A DNA stretch of 64,000 nt. Source: Rhizobium sp. L43 (GTDB lineage: Bacteria > Pseudomonadota > Alphaproteobacteria > Rhizobiales > Rhizobiaceae). This document shows positions 45,411 to 54,818 of this stretch, piece after piece. Under the pieces are notes generated by a model. The model was not told the origin of the DNA. It searched no databases and was given only the letters and a program-made list of their open reading frames with translations. How positions within the stretch are numbered: position 1 is the first letter of the stretch; each line of letters opens with the position of its first letter. The stretch is taken from contig NZ_NWSQ01000006.1 of NCBI RefSeq assembly GCF_002531725.1, positions 1 through 64,000 on the forward strand, read 5' to 3'. Position numbers and translations under genes: made by a program.

Positions 45411-45860
45411 ATGATGGACAGCGCCTCAAGCCGGCTCCGACCGGCCGATCTCATTCTTCTCCTGGGCAGGCTGCTCTTATCGCTGATCTTCCTGCACGAA
45501 GGCTCGGTACTCGCATCGGATATCACCGCGACGGTCGACACTTTCGCAAAACTGGGACTGTCGGCGCCGGTGGCGGTTGCCGTCATCGCCCTTCAGATCG
45601 GCGCCGGCCTTTCCCTTGCGACAGGCTTTCTCACCCGGCTCGGTGCACTGGCACTGGCGCTCTTCTGCCTGGCGACCGCCTTGCTCTTCCATACGAATTT
45701 TGCGAGCCAGAACGAGCTGCTGCATTTCGAGAAAGACCTGGCGATTGCCGGCGGCATGTTCGTGCTTTCGGCTTCAGGTGCGGGATCGATATCGATCGAC
45801 AGGCTGCTGAGAAAGCGAACACACAGAATGCATCCCTGGCTCAGGGCGGCTTTGTCGTGA
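45411..45860 (+). CDS. DoxX family membrane protein
   Basis: A 149-residue protein with about four hydrophobic segments and the DoxX pattern RLLLSLIFLHEGSVLAS (about residues 19-35) and FASQNELLHFEKDLAIAGG (about 97-115). Function unknown; a membrane redox role is conjectural. Tandem ATGs at 45411 and 45414 follow GGAGG. It lies 52 bases after the DUF1345 gene on the same strand and may be cotranscribed. Confidence 0.8.
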   Translation: MMDSASSRLRPADLILLLGRLLLSLIFLHEGSVLASDITATVDTFAKLGLSAPVAVAVIALQIGAGLSLATGFLTRLGALALALFCLATALLFHTNFASQNELLHFEKDLAIAGGMFVLSASGAGSISIDRLLRKRTHRMHPWLRAALS

Positions 45861-46005
45861 AGTCCGCCGAAATCCCAAGGCCCTCGGGGCTGAACGTGAT
45901 GAATTTCGCGAGCGCCCGCCGGCACAATAAAACCGAATAAAACCGAACAAACAGCAGCGTCGATGCGGGCTACACTTTTGGCGACAGGTCAGGAGTGTGC
46001 CAGTG

Positions 46006-46488
46006 ATGTCATCAGCGCAAAGCAATCAGCAAAAACCCATTCTCGTCTTTCTCGGCAAAGATGCTGCCTGCGGGATCGTCTCGCAGTTGAATGAGAACGG
46101 ATATGCCGCAACGGCTGTGTCTTCCATACCGGAGCTCTTCGACGCTTTGCGTTCGGACCGATATTGCCTTGCTGTAACGATGCGGTCGGACATCGATATG
46201 GTCCGAAACATCAAGCCGATACCGGTCATCAATCTGGAGGTGTTTTTCCATGCCATCCAGCCGGCAGCAAAGTCCGTTCCCTCCTCGAAAGAATTCGACA
46301 GCGATGCCTTTCTGAGAAGGATCGCGGCGCTCAGGGAGACAAAGACCGGCAGGATTGTTGCAGCCCAAAGACCCCCGGCTGCAAACGAGACGGTGATTGC
46401 AGCCGCGGCGAAGGCATCCCGGTGGCGTGCCGCCACATCTCTGCTTTTAAGCCGCCGCGCCACATCAAGCGCAAAAAGGGCCGATTAG
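46006..46488 (+). CDS. Hypothetical protein with degenerate receiver-like domain
   Basis: A 160-residue protein I do not recognise by name. Its N-terminal 105 residues read like a CheY fold: KPILVFLGKD (strand 1), helix 1 ending NENGY, IPELFDALRSDRYCLAV (helix 2 and strand 3), PIPVINLEVF (strand 4), and KEFDSDAFLRRIAALRE in place of the usual KPF helix. The acidic pocket and the phosphoacceptor Asp are missing (strand 3 ends AVTMRS), so phosphorylation is unlikely. The C-terminus is Ala/Arg-rich. ATG 46006 is chosen with AGGAG at 45991; GTG 46003 is possible. A GTG-start membrane gene follows two bases later. Confidence 0.6.
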   Translation: MSSAQSNQQKPILVFLGKDAACGIVSQLNENGYAATAVSSIPELFDALRSDRYCLAVTMRSDIDMVRNIKPIPVINLEVFFHAIQPAAKSVPSSKEFDSDAFLRRIAALRETKTGRIVAAQRPPAANETVIAAAAKASRWRAATSLLLSRRATSSAKRAD

Positions 46489-46490
46489 AC

Positions 46491-46940
46491 GTGGCCGAAT
46501 TCTCATCGCCGACGGACCGGCCTTCGCCCGATTCAGATCGCGATGATCCGGCCCAGTCTCTCCGCCCGGCCACGCTGCGCCTCGTTCTTTCCAGCGGATT
46601 TCGCCGGCTCGAAGGCGTCATTCCCAGACCGGAGCTTTTTACGTGGTGTGGGTGTCTTCTCATGTTTCAGTTGCTGGGAGCTGCGTCGGCAAGCGGATAT
46701 ATCATCACGGCATTGTTTCTGCTCGTGGCGATCGGTCGCCTCGCCAGAAGCGGTCTCCATAAGTTCACCGCACGGCTCCCGAAGCGCTCAGCGTTGAAGC
46801 ATTATACGATGGCGGCCGTCTCTTTGATGTTCTTTTGCCTGCTGGTCATTCGGATGTGTTTCATCGTCACCGTCATCATCGATAGCGCAATCCAAGGTGA
46901 CAAGGTGGAAGTCAGCGGCGATCTCGAAAGCCAGTTTTGA
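46491..46940 (+). CDS. Hypothetical small membrane protein
   Basis: A 149-residue protein with a charged N-terminus (SPTDRPSPDSDRDDP), then two or three hydrophobic segments (about residues 59-80 and 105-127, MAAVSLMFFCLLVIRMCFI in the second). I recognise no family. The start is GTG 46491, two bases after the previous stop with AAAAAGGG upstream. The close spacing suggests cotranscription with the receiver-like gene. It precedes the two-component pair by about 200 bases on the same strand; linkage in function is conjectural. Confidence 0.5.
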   Translation: MAEFSSPTDRPSPDSDRDDPAQSLRPATLRLVLSSGFRRLEGVIPRPELFTWCGCLLMFQLLGAASASGYIITALFLLVAIGRLARSGLHKFTARLPKRSALKHYTMAAVSLMFFCLLVIRMCFIVTVIIDSAIQGDKVEVSGDLESQF

Positions 46941-47140
46941 CGCCGGACTTGGTGTCGGAAATCCCGCAACATTTCTCAACATTATCGAACACAGCTTTGC
47001 ACGGTGCTTGGTATGCTGGAGGCGGAGCCCGCGTCTCAGCGGCGACTGATATCGTGTGATGTCCGGCTCGGAGATCTCTGACGTAGACATAGTGAACGTG
47101 ATAATTTCGCGCCGAAGAACATCTGCCGGCAAGAGAACGA

Positions 47141-47881
47141 ATGACGATGGCATATGAAATGGCAGTTCCCAATCAGGCTCACATCCTCATCGTCGAAGAC
47201 GATCCCGCGATCGCCGACATGCTGGTGGATCTTGTCCGGACCAGCGGCTTCGAGGCCTCGTCGGTGGAGAGCGGCGCGGCTATGGATCGGATGATGGCGC
47301 GGCAGCAATTCGACCTCATCGTCCTCGATGCGATGTTGCCTGGGGAGGATGGCTTCAGCATCTGCAGGCGGCTTCGTGCCTCGGGCTCGGTGCCGATCCT
47401 GATGCTGACGGCGCTCCAGGAGGATATCGACCGCATTCTCGGCCTGGAGCTCGGTGCTGACGACTATGTCACGAAACCATTCAACTCCCGCGAGCTCTTG
47501 GCTCGGATCAAGAGCATTCTCCGCAGATCGTCACATGCTCACCATCATGAGGAAACGCTTGGGCCCATGACCTTCTCGGGATGGCGCATCGATCCCAAAA
47601 GCCGTCAACTCCTCGATGCGGACGGAGCGCAGGTTTCGATGACAACGGCGGAGTTCGATATCCTCCTGGCGTTCTGCTGCAATCCGAACAAGGTTCTGAC
47701 GCGCGAACAGCTCCTGTCGATGACGCATGCCGGATCGGCCGGGCCGGTGGAGCGCAGCATCGACGCCCACATCAGCCGGGTCAGGCAAAAGATAGAGCCT
47801 AATCTCAAAGATCCGACATTCATAAAAACGGTGCGGCTGGGCGGCTATCTTTTCGCATCCAAAGTAGAGCGTCTCACTTGA
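47141..47881 (+). CDS. Two-component response regulator, OmpR/PhoB family
   Basis: A 246-residue OmpR-family regulator. The receiver has the acidic pair in LIVEDDPAI (about residue 14), phosphoacceptor Asp in IVLDAMLPGEDG (about 58), Thr in MLTALQ and Lys in VTKPF (about 110). The C-terminal winged-helix domain (about 145-240) has ERSIDAHISRVRQK and the terminal YLF wing. It binds DNA when phosphorylated, presumably by the kinase encoded next, whose start overlaps its stop. The inducing signal and targets are not evident, though the DUF3313 lipoprotein downstream is a candidate. Confidence 0.93.
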   Translation: MTMAYEMAVPNQAHILIVEDDPAIADMLVDLVRTSGFEASSVESGAAMDRMMARQQFDLIVLDAMLPGEDGFSICRRLRASGSVPILMLTALQEDIDRILGLELGADDYVTKPFNSRELLARIKSILRRSSHAHHHEETLGPMTFSGWRIDPKSRQLLDADGAQVSMTTAEFDILLAFCCNPNKVLTREQLLSMTHAGSAGPVERSIDAHISRVRQKIEPNLKDPTFIKTVRLGGYLFASKVERLT

Positions 47882-49206
47882 GAAATTTTCGGCGCGCTTC
47901 GATCCAAAACCAGATCCTCATCTTGGCGACCTTTCTTGTCGTGCTGGTTTCCGTCGCGGCGACCGCGATGGAGCCCTATATCTACGGCCGTCATGATCGC
48001 GGGTTTCAAAACGGCCTGTTTGCTGCGAGAGCGGCGATGATTGCGGAGCAATTTGCCCAGGCAGGTTCAGCGCAAGACGAAAACGCCGTCCTCGAGAGAG
48101 CTGCGGCACTCGGCGTTGCGGTCGAAAGGACGTCCCCGGATCGCGCTCGCGCAGGGGAACAACGCCTATCTCCCGGCGACCTCGTGGCGCGCATCGACGC
48201 GATGCTCGCCGACAATGTTTTGACGGCGTTTCATCGTTTCGTCATGGGTCAATCGCATCCCGATGTGCTGACTGTCGGAATTGACGACAAGCGTGCTCTC
48301 AGCTTTCAGCTGCCGGTTTTTCCGAGCTATCTGTGGTTCGTTCCGGCCGCTGCCAGCGGATTTTTGAAAATCGTCATTCCGTTGGTGCTGCTCGCATATT
48401 TCAGCAGCCGGCTCATTACCGAACCGCTGAGGCGCTTTGCTGCCGCTGCCAAACGCGCGAGGGAAGGCAGCCTGGAAAAACCTTTCGAACCGGATGGCGC
48501 AGCCGAAATCCGCAGCCTGGCGGAATCGCTCAACGTCATGAGTGATCGCATCCAGAGCATGGCGGAGGATCGAACACGAATACTGAGCGGCGTTGGTCAC
48601 GATCTCAGGACACCACTGACGAGATTGCGGATGCGTGCCGAGCGTTCCTCGGAGCCGGAACTGCGCAGCCTGATGCTGGCCGATGTCGCCACCTTGAGTT
48701 TCATGATCGACGAGTGTCTGGCCTATTTCAAAGATCCATCGGTGAGGGCGGTCGATCGAAAGGTCGATATCTCAAGCCTGCTGCAGACGATTGCGACCGA
48801 TTTCTCCGACACCGGCGTCGATGTGCGGTTCACCGGTCCGCGGCGACTGGCGTTTGTCTGCAAACCTCAGGCGCTGACCCGCGCGATTACCAATCTGGTC
48901 GAAAACGCGTCCCGCTACGCAACGCAAGTCGACATCGATTTGCAATGCCGTGAGGATGGCGGGATCAGGATAGAGGTGAGGGACAATGGTCCCGGCTTGA
49001 CGGATGAGCTCAAGGCGAAGGTTTTGGACCCATTCTTCAAAGCCGACAAATCGCGACAGATCGGCGCCAAAGGCGGTTCGGGGCTCGGGCTTGGTCTTCC
49101 GATCGCCCAAGGGATCATCACCAAAGCGCATAATGGACAATTGACATTGGTGGACGGGAACCCACGCGGCCTGGTCGTGGTGATCGATCTTCCCGTCCCT
49201 CATTGA
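47878..49206 (+). CDS. Sensor histidine kinase, EnvZ-like
   Basis: A 442-residue membrane kinase. TM1 is near residues 12-32, a periplasmic loop follows, TM2 near 155-178, then a HAMP domain (about 180-230), H-box GVGHDLRTPLTRL (His about 243), N-box LVENASRY, G1 DNGPGL and G2 GSGLGLGLPIA. It autophosphorylates and passes phosphate to the upstream-encoded regulator. The start is TTG 47878, overlapping the regulator stop by four bases (TTGA). TTG is unusual but the fit is exact and no better start exists. The sensed signal is unknown. Confidence 0.91.
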   Translation: MRNFRRASIQNQILILATFLVVLVSVAATAMEPYIYGRHDRGFQNGLFAARAAMIAEQFAQAGSAQDENAVLERAAALGVAVERTSPDRARAGEQRLSPGDLVARIDAMLADNVLTAFHRFVMGQSHPDVLTVGIDDKRALSFQLPVFPSYLWFVPAAASGFLKIVIPLVLLAYFSSRLITEPLRRFAAAAKRAREGSLEKPFEPDGAAEIRSLAESLNVMSDRIQSMAEDRTRILSGVGHDLRTPLTRLRMRAERSSEPELRSLMLADVATLSFMIDECLAYFKDPSVRAVDRKVDISSLLQTIATDFSDTGVDVRFTGPRRLAFVCKPQALTRAITNLVENASRYATQVDIDLQCREDGGIRIEVRDNGPGLTDELKAKVLDPFFKADKSRQIGAKGGSGLGLGLPIAQGIITKAHNGQLTLVDGNPRGLVVVIDLPVPH

Positions 49207-49334
49207 CTGCCGGCCGGACGAGGCGCGATCACACGTCACGCTGCGCTGCTTCGCCGCAAAGACGGCTTGCGAACATTTCCGCATATCATGACAAACACAG
49301 CAACATTCGAATTGCATAAAACCGGTGCCAGCAG

Positions 49335-50030
49335 ATGCCGTTCGGCATTTCCAAAGCTGGAGCCAAGTCATTGATCAAAAATTTGAAAATCGGCGCCGCA
49401 CCGATGCTCGCCTGCTTGAGCCTTGCCTCATGCACGACCCCTGACCCCACGGTGTATGCCGGGCTTGCTTCGGCATCACAGCTTCAACCGAACACCGAGG
49501 ACAAAACCGGCCGCGTGCCGTATCGCTATCGGACGAATGTCAACTGGAGCCAGTACAACAGGATCATCGTCGATCCGGTCACCGTCTATCGCGGCCCTGA
49601 CAATCAGTTCGGCAAGGTCTCCGAAAAGGACAGGATCTTCCTCGCCAATTACATGCAGGAGCAATTCGCGGAACAATTGAAGACGCGCTTTGCCGTCGTC
49701 AGCACCCCTGCTCCGGCAACGCTGAGACTGCATCTGACGCTGACGGGCGCGAAGTCGACGACGGCGGTGCTCGGAACGGTCACGCGCATCGACGTTGCCG
49801 GCGGATTGTACAACACCGTCCAGGCGGCGCGGGGCCGCGAAGGTTCGATGACCGGCTCGGTGAATTCTGCCGTGGAAATCTATGATGCTGCGAGCAATCG
49901 TCTCCTGTCTTCCTATGTCACCAAGCAATATCCGAATGCGATGAATATCGGTGCAAGCTTCACGGCGATGGATGCCTCGATGGTCGGCGTCCGGAAAGGC
50001 GCCGATGCGCTCCTTGCGGAGTTGAAATAG
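49335..50030 (+). CDS. DUF3313 family lipoprotein
   Basis: A 231-residue predicted lipoprotein: signal segment LACLSLASC with the lipobox LASC (Cys about residue 33). The following DUF3313-like region includes YRTNVNWSQYNRIIVDPVTV (about 64-83) and GAKSTTAVLGTVTRIDVAGG. Function unknown; the family is assumed to lie in the envelope. It follows the two-component kinase by 128 bases on the same strand and could belong to its regulon, but no shared operator was found. A strong hairpin lies after it. Confidence 0.78.
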   Translation: MPFGISKAGAKSLIKNLKIGAAPMLACLSLASCTTPDPTVYAGLASASQLQPNTEDKTGRVPYRYRTNVNWSQYNRIIVDPVTVYRGPDNQFGKVSEKDRIFLANYMQEQFAEQLKTRFAVVSTPAPATLRLHLTLTGAKSTTAVLGTVTRIDVAGGLYNTVQAARGREGSMTGSVNSAVEIYDAASNRLLSSYVTKQYPNAMNIGASFTAMDASMVGVRKGADALLAELK

Positions 50031-50044
50031 CCGGCGGAGTCAAA

Positions 50045-50073
50045 GAGCGTGGACATGTTCTACGTCCACGCTC
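50045..50073. terminator. Bidirectional hairpin between DUF3313 and DUF1328 genes
   Basis: GAGCGTGGAC at 50045-50054 pairs with GTCCACGCTC at 50064-50073, a perfect 10-bp stem with a 9-nt loop, between convergent genes. A T-run is lacking on both strands. Confidence 0.6.
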
Positions 50074-50092
50074 ACCGCCGCTCCGTTTCCGC

Positions 50093-50266
50093 TCACAAGA
50101 TCGCCTGGCCGGCCAACAGCGCAAGGACAAGGAAGATCAGGAAGATCACCAGCGCGATGCCGAAGAGAACGCGGGCAATGGTCGCGGTGGTCGCGGAAAC
50201 GCCGGAGAAGCCGAAGAAGCCGGCGATGATCGAAATCACGAAAAATATCAGAGCCCATTTCAGCAT
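50093..50266 (-). CDS. DUF1328 small membrane protein
   Basis: A complete 57-residue frame, ATG 50266 to TGA at 50093, beginning [20 protein letters not shown] and ending [11 protein letters not shown]. It has two hydrophobic helices joined by [12 protein letters not shown], the pattern of DUF1328 (YtjA) proteins. An AAGGA-type ribosome site precedes the start. The family is often linked to envelope or general stress in alphaproteobacteria; no mechanism is known. It is transcribed from an isolated position between the DUF3313 lipoprotein and the ydc-type operon. Confidence 0.82.
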   Translation of the reverse strand: MLKWALIFFVISIIAGFFGFSGVSATTATIARVLFGIALVIFLIFLVLALLAGQAIL

Positions 50267-50412
50267 GGCGTCATCCTTTGCTTTTGCCTGGGAAGACGCG
50301 GTAACCGGGAAAATGTTCCAGATCGATGGAATGGAAGCACTGATCTCCGCCCGCCCCTCCCAGTGCTGCTGATGGGGGTTGCGTCGAATTTCGTCTCCCT
50401 GCCTTCCCCCGC

Positions 50413-51840
50413 TCAGCCGTGATTGATCATCACGTGGCGCACGGCGGTGTAGTCCTCCAGCGCGTAGACCGACATGTCCTTGCCGTAGCCCGACTGTTTG
50501 AGGCCGCCATGCGGCATCTCGTTGGCCAGCATGAAATGCGTGTTGATCCAGGTGCAGCCATATTGCAGGCGGGCGGCGGTCTTCATGCCGCGGCCGATAT
50601 CCTTGGTCCAGACGGAGGAGGCCAGGCCGTAGTCGCTGTCGTTTGCCCAGGCGATGGCATCATCGGCCTGGGAAAAGCGGGTGACCGAGACGACCGGGCC
50701 GAAGACCTCGCGGCGGACGATCTCGTCGTCCTGCAGGGCGCCTGCTATGACGGTCGGGGCGAAGAAGAAACCCTTGTCGCCGGAGACCTTGCCGCCGGTG
50801 GTGATCTCCATATGCTTGTGTTCGGAGGCACGGGCGACGAAGCTTTCGACGCGGTCGCGCTGGCGCCTGGAGATCAGCGGGCCGATTTCGTTTTCGGTAT
50901 CGTCGGCCTGGTTGAAGCGGATGCTCGCGACGGCTGAGGAGAGGTCGGCGACGAAATTGTCGTAGACCTTGGCATCGGCATAGATCCGGCAGGCGGCGGT
51001 GCAATCCTGGCCGGCATTGTAATAGCCGAAGGTGCGGATGCCGGACACGACGGCATCGATATCGGCATCGTCGAAGACGATGACCGGGGCCTTGCCGCCG
51101 AGTTCGAGATGGGTGCGCTTGACCGTCTTGGCGGCGGCCTGCAGCACCTTCTTGCCGGTGGCGACATCGCCGGTGATCGAGATCATGCCGATCTTGGCAT
51201 GATTGATCAGCGCGTTGCCGACGCTTTCGCCGCGGCCGAGGATGACATTGACGACGCCTTCGGGAAGGATTTCCGAGAGCAATTTCGCCATTTTCAGCGC
51301 CGTCAGCGGCGTCTGCTCCGAAGGCTTGAAGACGACGGTGTTGCCGCCGGCGATCGCCGGCGCCAGCTTCCAGGCCATCATCATCAGCGGATAGTTCCAC
51401 GGCGCGATCGAGCCGACGATGCCGATCGGATCGCGGCGGATCATCGAGGTGTGGCCGGGCAGGTATTCGCCGGCGGCCGGGCCGTGCAGGTTGCGCACCG
51501 CGCCGGCGAAGAAGCGATAACAATCGACGATCGCCGGGATTTCGTCGTTCAGCACGGAATTGATCGGCTTGCCGCAATTCAAAGCCTCCAGCGTCGCGAA
51601 GCCCGCGGCATCCTTCTCGATCGCGTCGGCGATCTTCAAGAGGTAGCCGGAACGCTCGCCCGGCGTCGTCTGCGACCAGCTTGCGAAGGCTTTTTCGGCG
51701 GCATCGACGGCGGCGTCGATTTGGGAAAGCGAAGCCTCGGGAAGGTCGATCACCGTCTCGCCGGTCTTCGGGTTCAGGATGTGTTCTTCCGTCTCCGTGC
51801 CTTTTTCGAAGCGGGACCCGATCAGCATTTGGATATCCAT
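50413..51840 (-). CDS. patD: Gamma-aminobutyraldehyde dehydrogenase (YdcW/PatD-like)
   Basis: A 475-residue aldehyde dehydrogenase. The general-base Glu is in HLELGGKAP (about residue 246) and the nucleophile Cys in [11 protein letters not shown] (about 280), with the downstream segments typical of YdcW. It oxidises 4-aminobutanal, made from putrescine, to GABA, using NAD. It is the last gene of a ydcSTUVW-like order: the two permeases and ATPase precede it on the same strand and the binding protein further upstream. ATG 51840 begins [15 protein letters not shown]; upstream in-frame sequence is inside the permease gene. Confidence 0.9.
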   Translation of the reverse strand: MDIQMLIGSRFEKGTETEEHILNPKTGETVIDLPEASLSQIDAAVDAAEKAFASWSQTTPGERSGYLLKIADAIEKDAAGFATLEALNCGKPINSVLNDEIPAIVDCYRFFAGAVRNLHGPAAGEYLPGHTSMIRRDPIGIVGSIAPWNYPLMMMAWKLAPAIAGGNTVVFKPSEQTPLTALKMAKLLSEILPEGVVNVILGRGESVGNALINHAKIGMISITGDVATGKKVLQAAAKTVKRTHLELGGKAPVIVFDDADIDAVVSGIRTFGYYNAGQDCTAACRIYADAKVYDNFVADLSSAVASIRFNQADDTENEIGPLISRRQRDRVESFVARASEHKHMEITTGGKVSGDKGFFFAPTVIAGALQDDEIVRREVFGPVVSVTRFSQADDAIAWANDSDYGLASSVWTKDIGRGMKTAARLQYGCTWINTHFMLANEMPHGGLKQSGYGKDMSVYALEDYTAVRHVMINHG

Positions 51841-51853
51841 GATGTTCTCCCTG

Positions 51854-52666
51854 TTATTTGCCGGCGCCGGCGATCTGGTCGCCGTCGCGGGTGAGGTAGT
51901 AGGCTGCCAGGATCGGCAGGAAGGTGACGAGCACCACGACCATGGCGACCACATTGGTGACGGGGCGCTGGCGCGGGCGGATGAGTTCTTCGAGCATCCA
52001 GATCGGCAAGGTCGATTGCTGGCCGCCGGTGAAGGTGGTGACGATGACCTCGTCGAAGGACAGCGCGAAGGCAAGCATGCCGCCGGCAAGAAGGGCGGTG
52101 CCGATATTCGGCAGGATGACGTGGCGGAAAGTCTGGAAGCCGTCGGCGCCGAGATCCATCGACGCCTCGATCAGCGAGCCGGAGGTGCGGCGGAAGCGGG
52201 CGACGGCATTGTTGTAGACGACGACCACGCAAAAGGTGGCGTGGCCGAGCACGATGGTCCAGACTGAAAACGGGATGTCGAACAGGCTGAAGGCGGAGCG
52301 CAGCGCAATGCCGGTGATGATGCCGGGAAGGGCGATCGGCAGGATGACCAGCAGCGAGATCGCCTCGCGGCCGAAGAACTTCGTCTGGCTGACGGCTGCC
52401 GCACAGAGCGTGCCGAGGATCAGCGCGATCGCGGTGGCGATGACGGCGACCTGCACGGAAAGCCCGAGCGCCGACCAGACATCCGACCGGTTCCACGCTA
52501 CAGTGAACCATTGCAGCGTCAGACCGGGCGGCGGCCATTGATAACTCTTTTCCTCGGTGGTGAAGGCATAGACGAAGATCAGCAGGATCGGCAGGTGCAG
52601 GAAGAGCAGCCCGACGGCAGCGGCGATCTTCAAAGGCAGCGGCGAGGTCTTGAGATCAGAGCGCAT
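51854..52666 (-). CDS. ydcV: ABC transporter permease (YdcV/PotC-like)
   Basis: A 270-residue inner-membrane permease with about six helices and the EAA-type loop [20 protein letters not shown] (about residues 165-184). It belongs to the PotC branch of spermidine/putrescine-type importers. Its start overlaps the ydcU gene by 11 bases; an upstream in-frame start at 52777 lies inside that gene. It pairs with YdcU. Confidence 0.88.
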   Translation of the reverse strand: MRSDLKTSPLPLKIAAAVGLLFLHLPILLIFVYAFTTEEKSYQWPPPGLTLQWFTVAWNRSDVWSALGLSVQVAVIATAIALILGTLCAAAVSQTKFFGREAISLLVILPIALPGIITGIALRSAFSLFDIPFSVWTIVLGHATFCVVVVYNNAVARFRRTSGSLIEASMDLGADGFQTFRHVILPNIGTALLAGGMLAFALSFDEVIVTTFTGGQQSTLPIWMLEELIRPRQRPVTNVVAMVVVLVTFLPILAAYYLTRDGDQIAGAGK

Positions 52667-53618
52667 CGAAAGCCCCCAGCTTCTTGGCGAGCGAGAGATA
52701 GAGCGCCATGATGACGATCGGCACGACCGAGAAGGCGGCCGCCAGCGGCACGTTGCCGGCCGTTCCCTGCTGGGCATAGACCGCCTGGCCGATGAACAGC
52801 CTGGACGAGCCGATGATCTGCGGGATGATGTAATCGCCCAATGTCAGCGAGAAGGTGAAGATCGAACCGGCGACGATGCCGGGGAGTGCCAAGGGCAGCA
52901 GCACGGTGCGGAAGGTCTGGCGCGGGGTGGCGCCGAGATCGGCGGAGGCCTCGATCAGGTTGCCGGGCACGCGCTCGAGGGCTGCCTGCGTCGGCAGGAT
53001 CATATAGGGGAGCCAGATATAGACGAAGACGATGAAGGTGCCGAGATAGCTGACCGACAGCGAGTTGCCGCCGATGACGGGCAGATTCAGGATACCGTCG
53101 AGCAGCCAGGAGAGATGGAGCTTTTCGAAGATCCAGGTGAGGATGCCTTCTTTGGCGAGGATCAGCTTCCAGGCATAGATCTTGACGAGATAGCTCGACC
53201 AGAGCGGCAGCATGACGCCGAGATAGAAGAGCGCCTTCCATTTGCCCTGCGCATAACGCGCCGCGTAATAGGCGATCGGGAAAGCGATCAGGGCGGAAGC
53301 GACGGTGACAAGCGCGGCCATGACGACGGTGCGGATGATGATGTCGAAATTCGTCGGGCTGAGAAGCTGGGCATAGGTCGAGAGGGTGAATTCGTAATTC
53401 ACCAGCCCGGAAAAATCGTCGATCGAAAAGAAGCTCTGCAGAAGCAGGGCGATCAGCGAGCCGATATAGATGATCCCCAGCCAGAGCAGCGGCGGCGTCA
53501 GCATCAGGAAAAGTAAGAGCTTCGGACGCCGCCAGAAGGCATCCGACAATTGGCCGAAGAAGCCGCCGCGTCCCGGAAGGATCGATGTCTTGCCGCCTGA
53601 CATGGTGAGCGTCGTCAT
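52656..53618 (-). CDS. ydcU: ABC transporter permease (YdcU/PotB-like)
   Basis: A 320-residue permease of the PotB branch: a cytoplasmic N-terminus of about 35 residues, then six helices, and the EAA-type loop [20 protein letters not shown] (about 220-239). It begins ATG 53618 and overlaps the ATPase stop by four bases (ATGA). Together with YdcV it forms the channel for a polyamine-type substrate, putrescine being the best guess from the linked dehydrogenase. Confidence 0.88.
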   Translation of the reverse strand: MTTLTMSGGKTSILPGRGGFFGQLSDAFWRRPKLLLFLMLTPPLLWLGIIYIGSLIALLLQSFFSIDDFSGLVNYEFTLSTYAQLLSPTNFDIIIRTVVMAALVTVASALIAFPIAYYAARYAQGKWKALFYLGVMLPLWSSYLVKIYAWKLILAKEGILTWIFEKLHLSWLLDGILNLPVIGGNSLSVSYLGTFIVFVYIWLPYMILPTQAALERVPGNLIEASADLGATPRQTFRTVLLPLALPGIVAGSIFTFSLTLGDYIIPQIIGSSRLFIGQAVYAQQGTAGNVPLAAAFSVVPIVIMALYLSLAKKLGAFDAL

Positions 53619-54601
53619 GCTGCATCGTCCATGTAGTGGATATCGGCCGGCTGCCAGGCGAGACGGATGCCGGCGCCGACATCCGGCACAGGCGCGCCTG
53701 CCGGCAGCATGACATGCAGCCGGCTGCCCTTGAGGTCGACGCTGAGACGGGTGGCTGCGCCGAGGAAGCTTGCATTTTCGACTTTCGCCTCGATGCCGTC
53801 GCTTGCCAGCCGGATCGCCTCGGGACGCAGGCTTGCCCAGCGTTTCTCGCCGCCGAGCAAGGCCATCAGATCAGGGGCGATGACGTTGGAGGAGCCGACG
53901 AAATCGGCGACGAAGCGGGTCTTCGGGCAGCGGTAAATATCCTGGGGGGTGCCTTGCTGGACGATGTTGCCGTCGTTGAAGACGGCGACGCGATCGGCCA
54001 TGGACAGCGCCTCGCCCTGATCGTGGGTGACGAAGACGAAGGTGATGCCGAGGGCGCGCTGCAGGCTCTTCAATTCCTCCTGCATCTGTTCGCGCAGTTT
54101 CAGGTCGAGCGCGCCGAGCGGCTCGTCGAGCAGCAGCACCTTCGGTTTGTTGACCAGCGCGCGGGCAAGCGCCACGCGCTGGCGCTGGCCGCCGGACAGC
54201 TGGCCGGGGCGGCGGGCGCCGTAGCCCGGCAGCTTGACGAGCTCGAGGGCATCGCCGGCAGCCTTCATCCGCTCCGCCTTGCCGACGCCCTTGACCATCA
54301 GCCCATAGGCGACGTTGTCGAGAATGTTGAGATGCGGGAAGAGCGCGTAGTCCTGGAACACGGTGTTGACGTTGCGGCGATAGGGGGGAACGCCGTCTGC
54401 CGTCTCGCCGAAGATCTGGATATGTCCCGATGTCGGCTGCTCAAAGCCGGCGATCAATCGGAGGCACGTCGTCTTGCCGGAGCCGGAGGGTCCGAGCATG
54501 GCGAAGAATTCGCCCGGCGCGATTTCGAGATCGACGCCGTCGACGGCGCGAACCTGGCCGAAATGGCGCGATACCTGCTGGAAACGGACGGCTGACGTCA
54601 T
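53615..54601 (-). CDS. ydcT: Polyamine-type ABC transporter ATP-binding protein (YdcT/PotA-like)
   Basis: A 328-residue ATPase of the PotA family: Walker A GPSGSGKTT (about residues 38-46), signature LSGGQRQRV (about 139), Walker B LLLDEPLGALD (about 156-166), switch His in VTHDQGEAL, then a TOBE-like domain (SLRPEAIRL). It energises YdcUV. Its start is 218 bases downstream of the binding-protein stop, with the palindromic GC-rich element between them, and it overlaps ydcU by four bases. Confidence 0.91.
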   Translation of the reverse strand: MTSAVRFQQVSRHFGQVRAVDGVDLEIAPGEFFAMLGPSGSGKTTCLRLIAGFEQPTSGHIQIFGETADGVPPYRRNVNTVFQDYALFPHLNILDNVAYGLMVKGVGKAERMKAAGDALELVKLPGYGARRPGQLSGGQRQRVALARALVNKPKVLLLDEPLGALDLKLREQMQEELKSLQRALGITFVFVTHDQGEALSMADRVAVFNDGNIVQQGTPQDIYRCPKTRFVADFVGSSNVIAPDLMALLGGEKRWASLRPEAIRLASDGIEAKVENASFLGAATRLSVDLKGSRLHVMLPAGAPVPDVGAGIRLAWQPADIHYMDDAA

Positions 54602-54653
54602 TTGAGGGCTCCAGATCTTGCATGTTTAGAGAGGGCTCGGTCTTGGTTATTGA

Positions 54654-54795
54654 AGACCCCGCCCCAAACCCCTCCCCACAAGGGGGAGGGGCTTAACCTG
54701 CCGTACCCTTTCGCAAATACCTTGGTGTTTCGGCAGGATTGGGCGGTGCCACTCGCAGCCCCTCCCGCTTGTGGGGAGGGGTTGGGGAGGGGACT
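54654..54795. repeat. GC-rich imperfect inverted-repeat element between ydcS and ydcT
   Basis: A C-rich arm (about 54656-54694) and a G-rich arm (about 54756-54795) are about 40 bases each. They are inverted copies with a few mismatches and one indel. The perfect core is AACCCCTCCCCACAAG (54667-54682) against its complement (54668-54683 with 100 added, that is 54768-54783). The left arm alone also folds (CCCCTCCCC... GGGGGAGGGG). It resembles intergenic palindromic repeats of rhizobia and takes the place of the hairpin seen after other binding-protein genes here. Confidence 0.65.
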
Positions 54796-54818
54796 TTACC
54801 CCCGCGGGCCGGCCCGGT

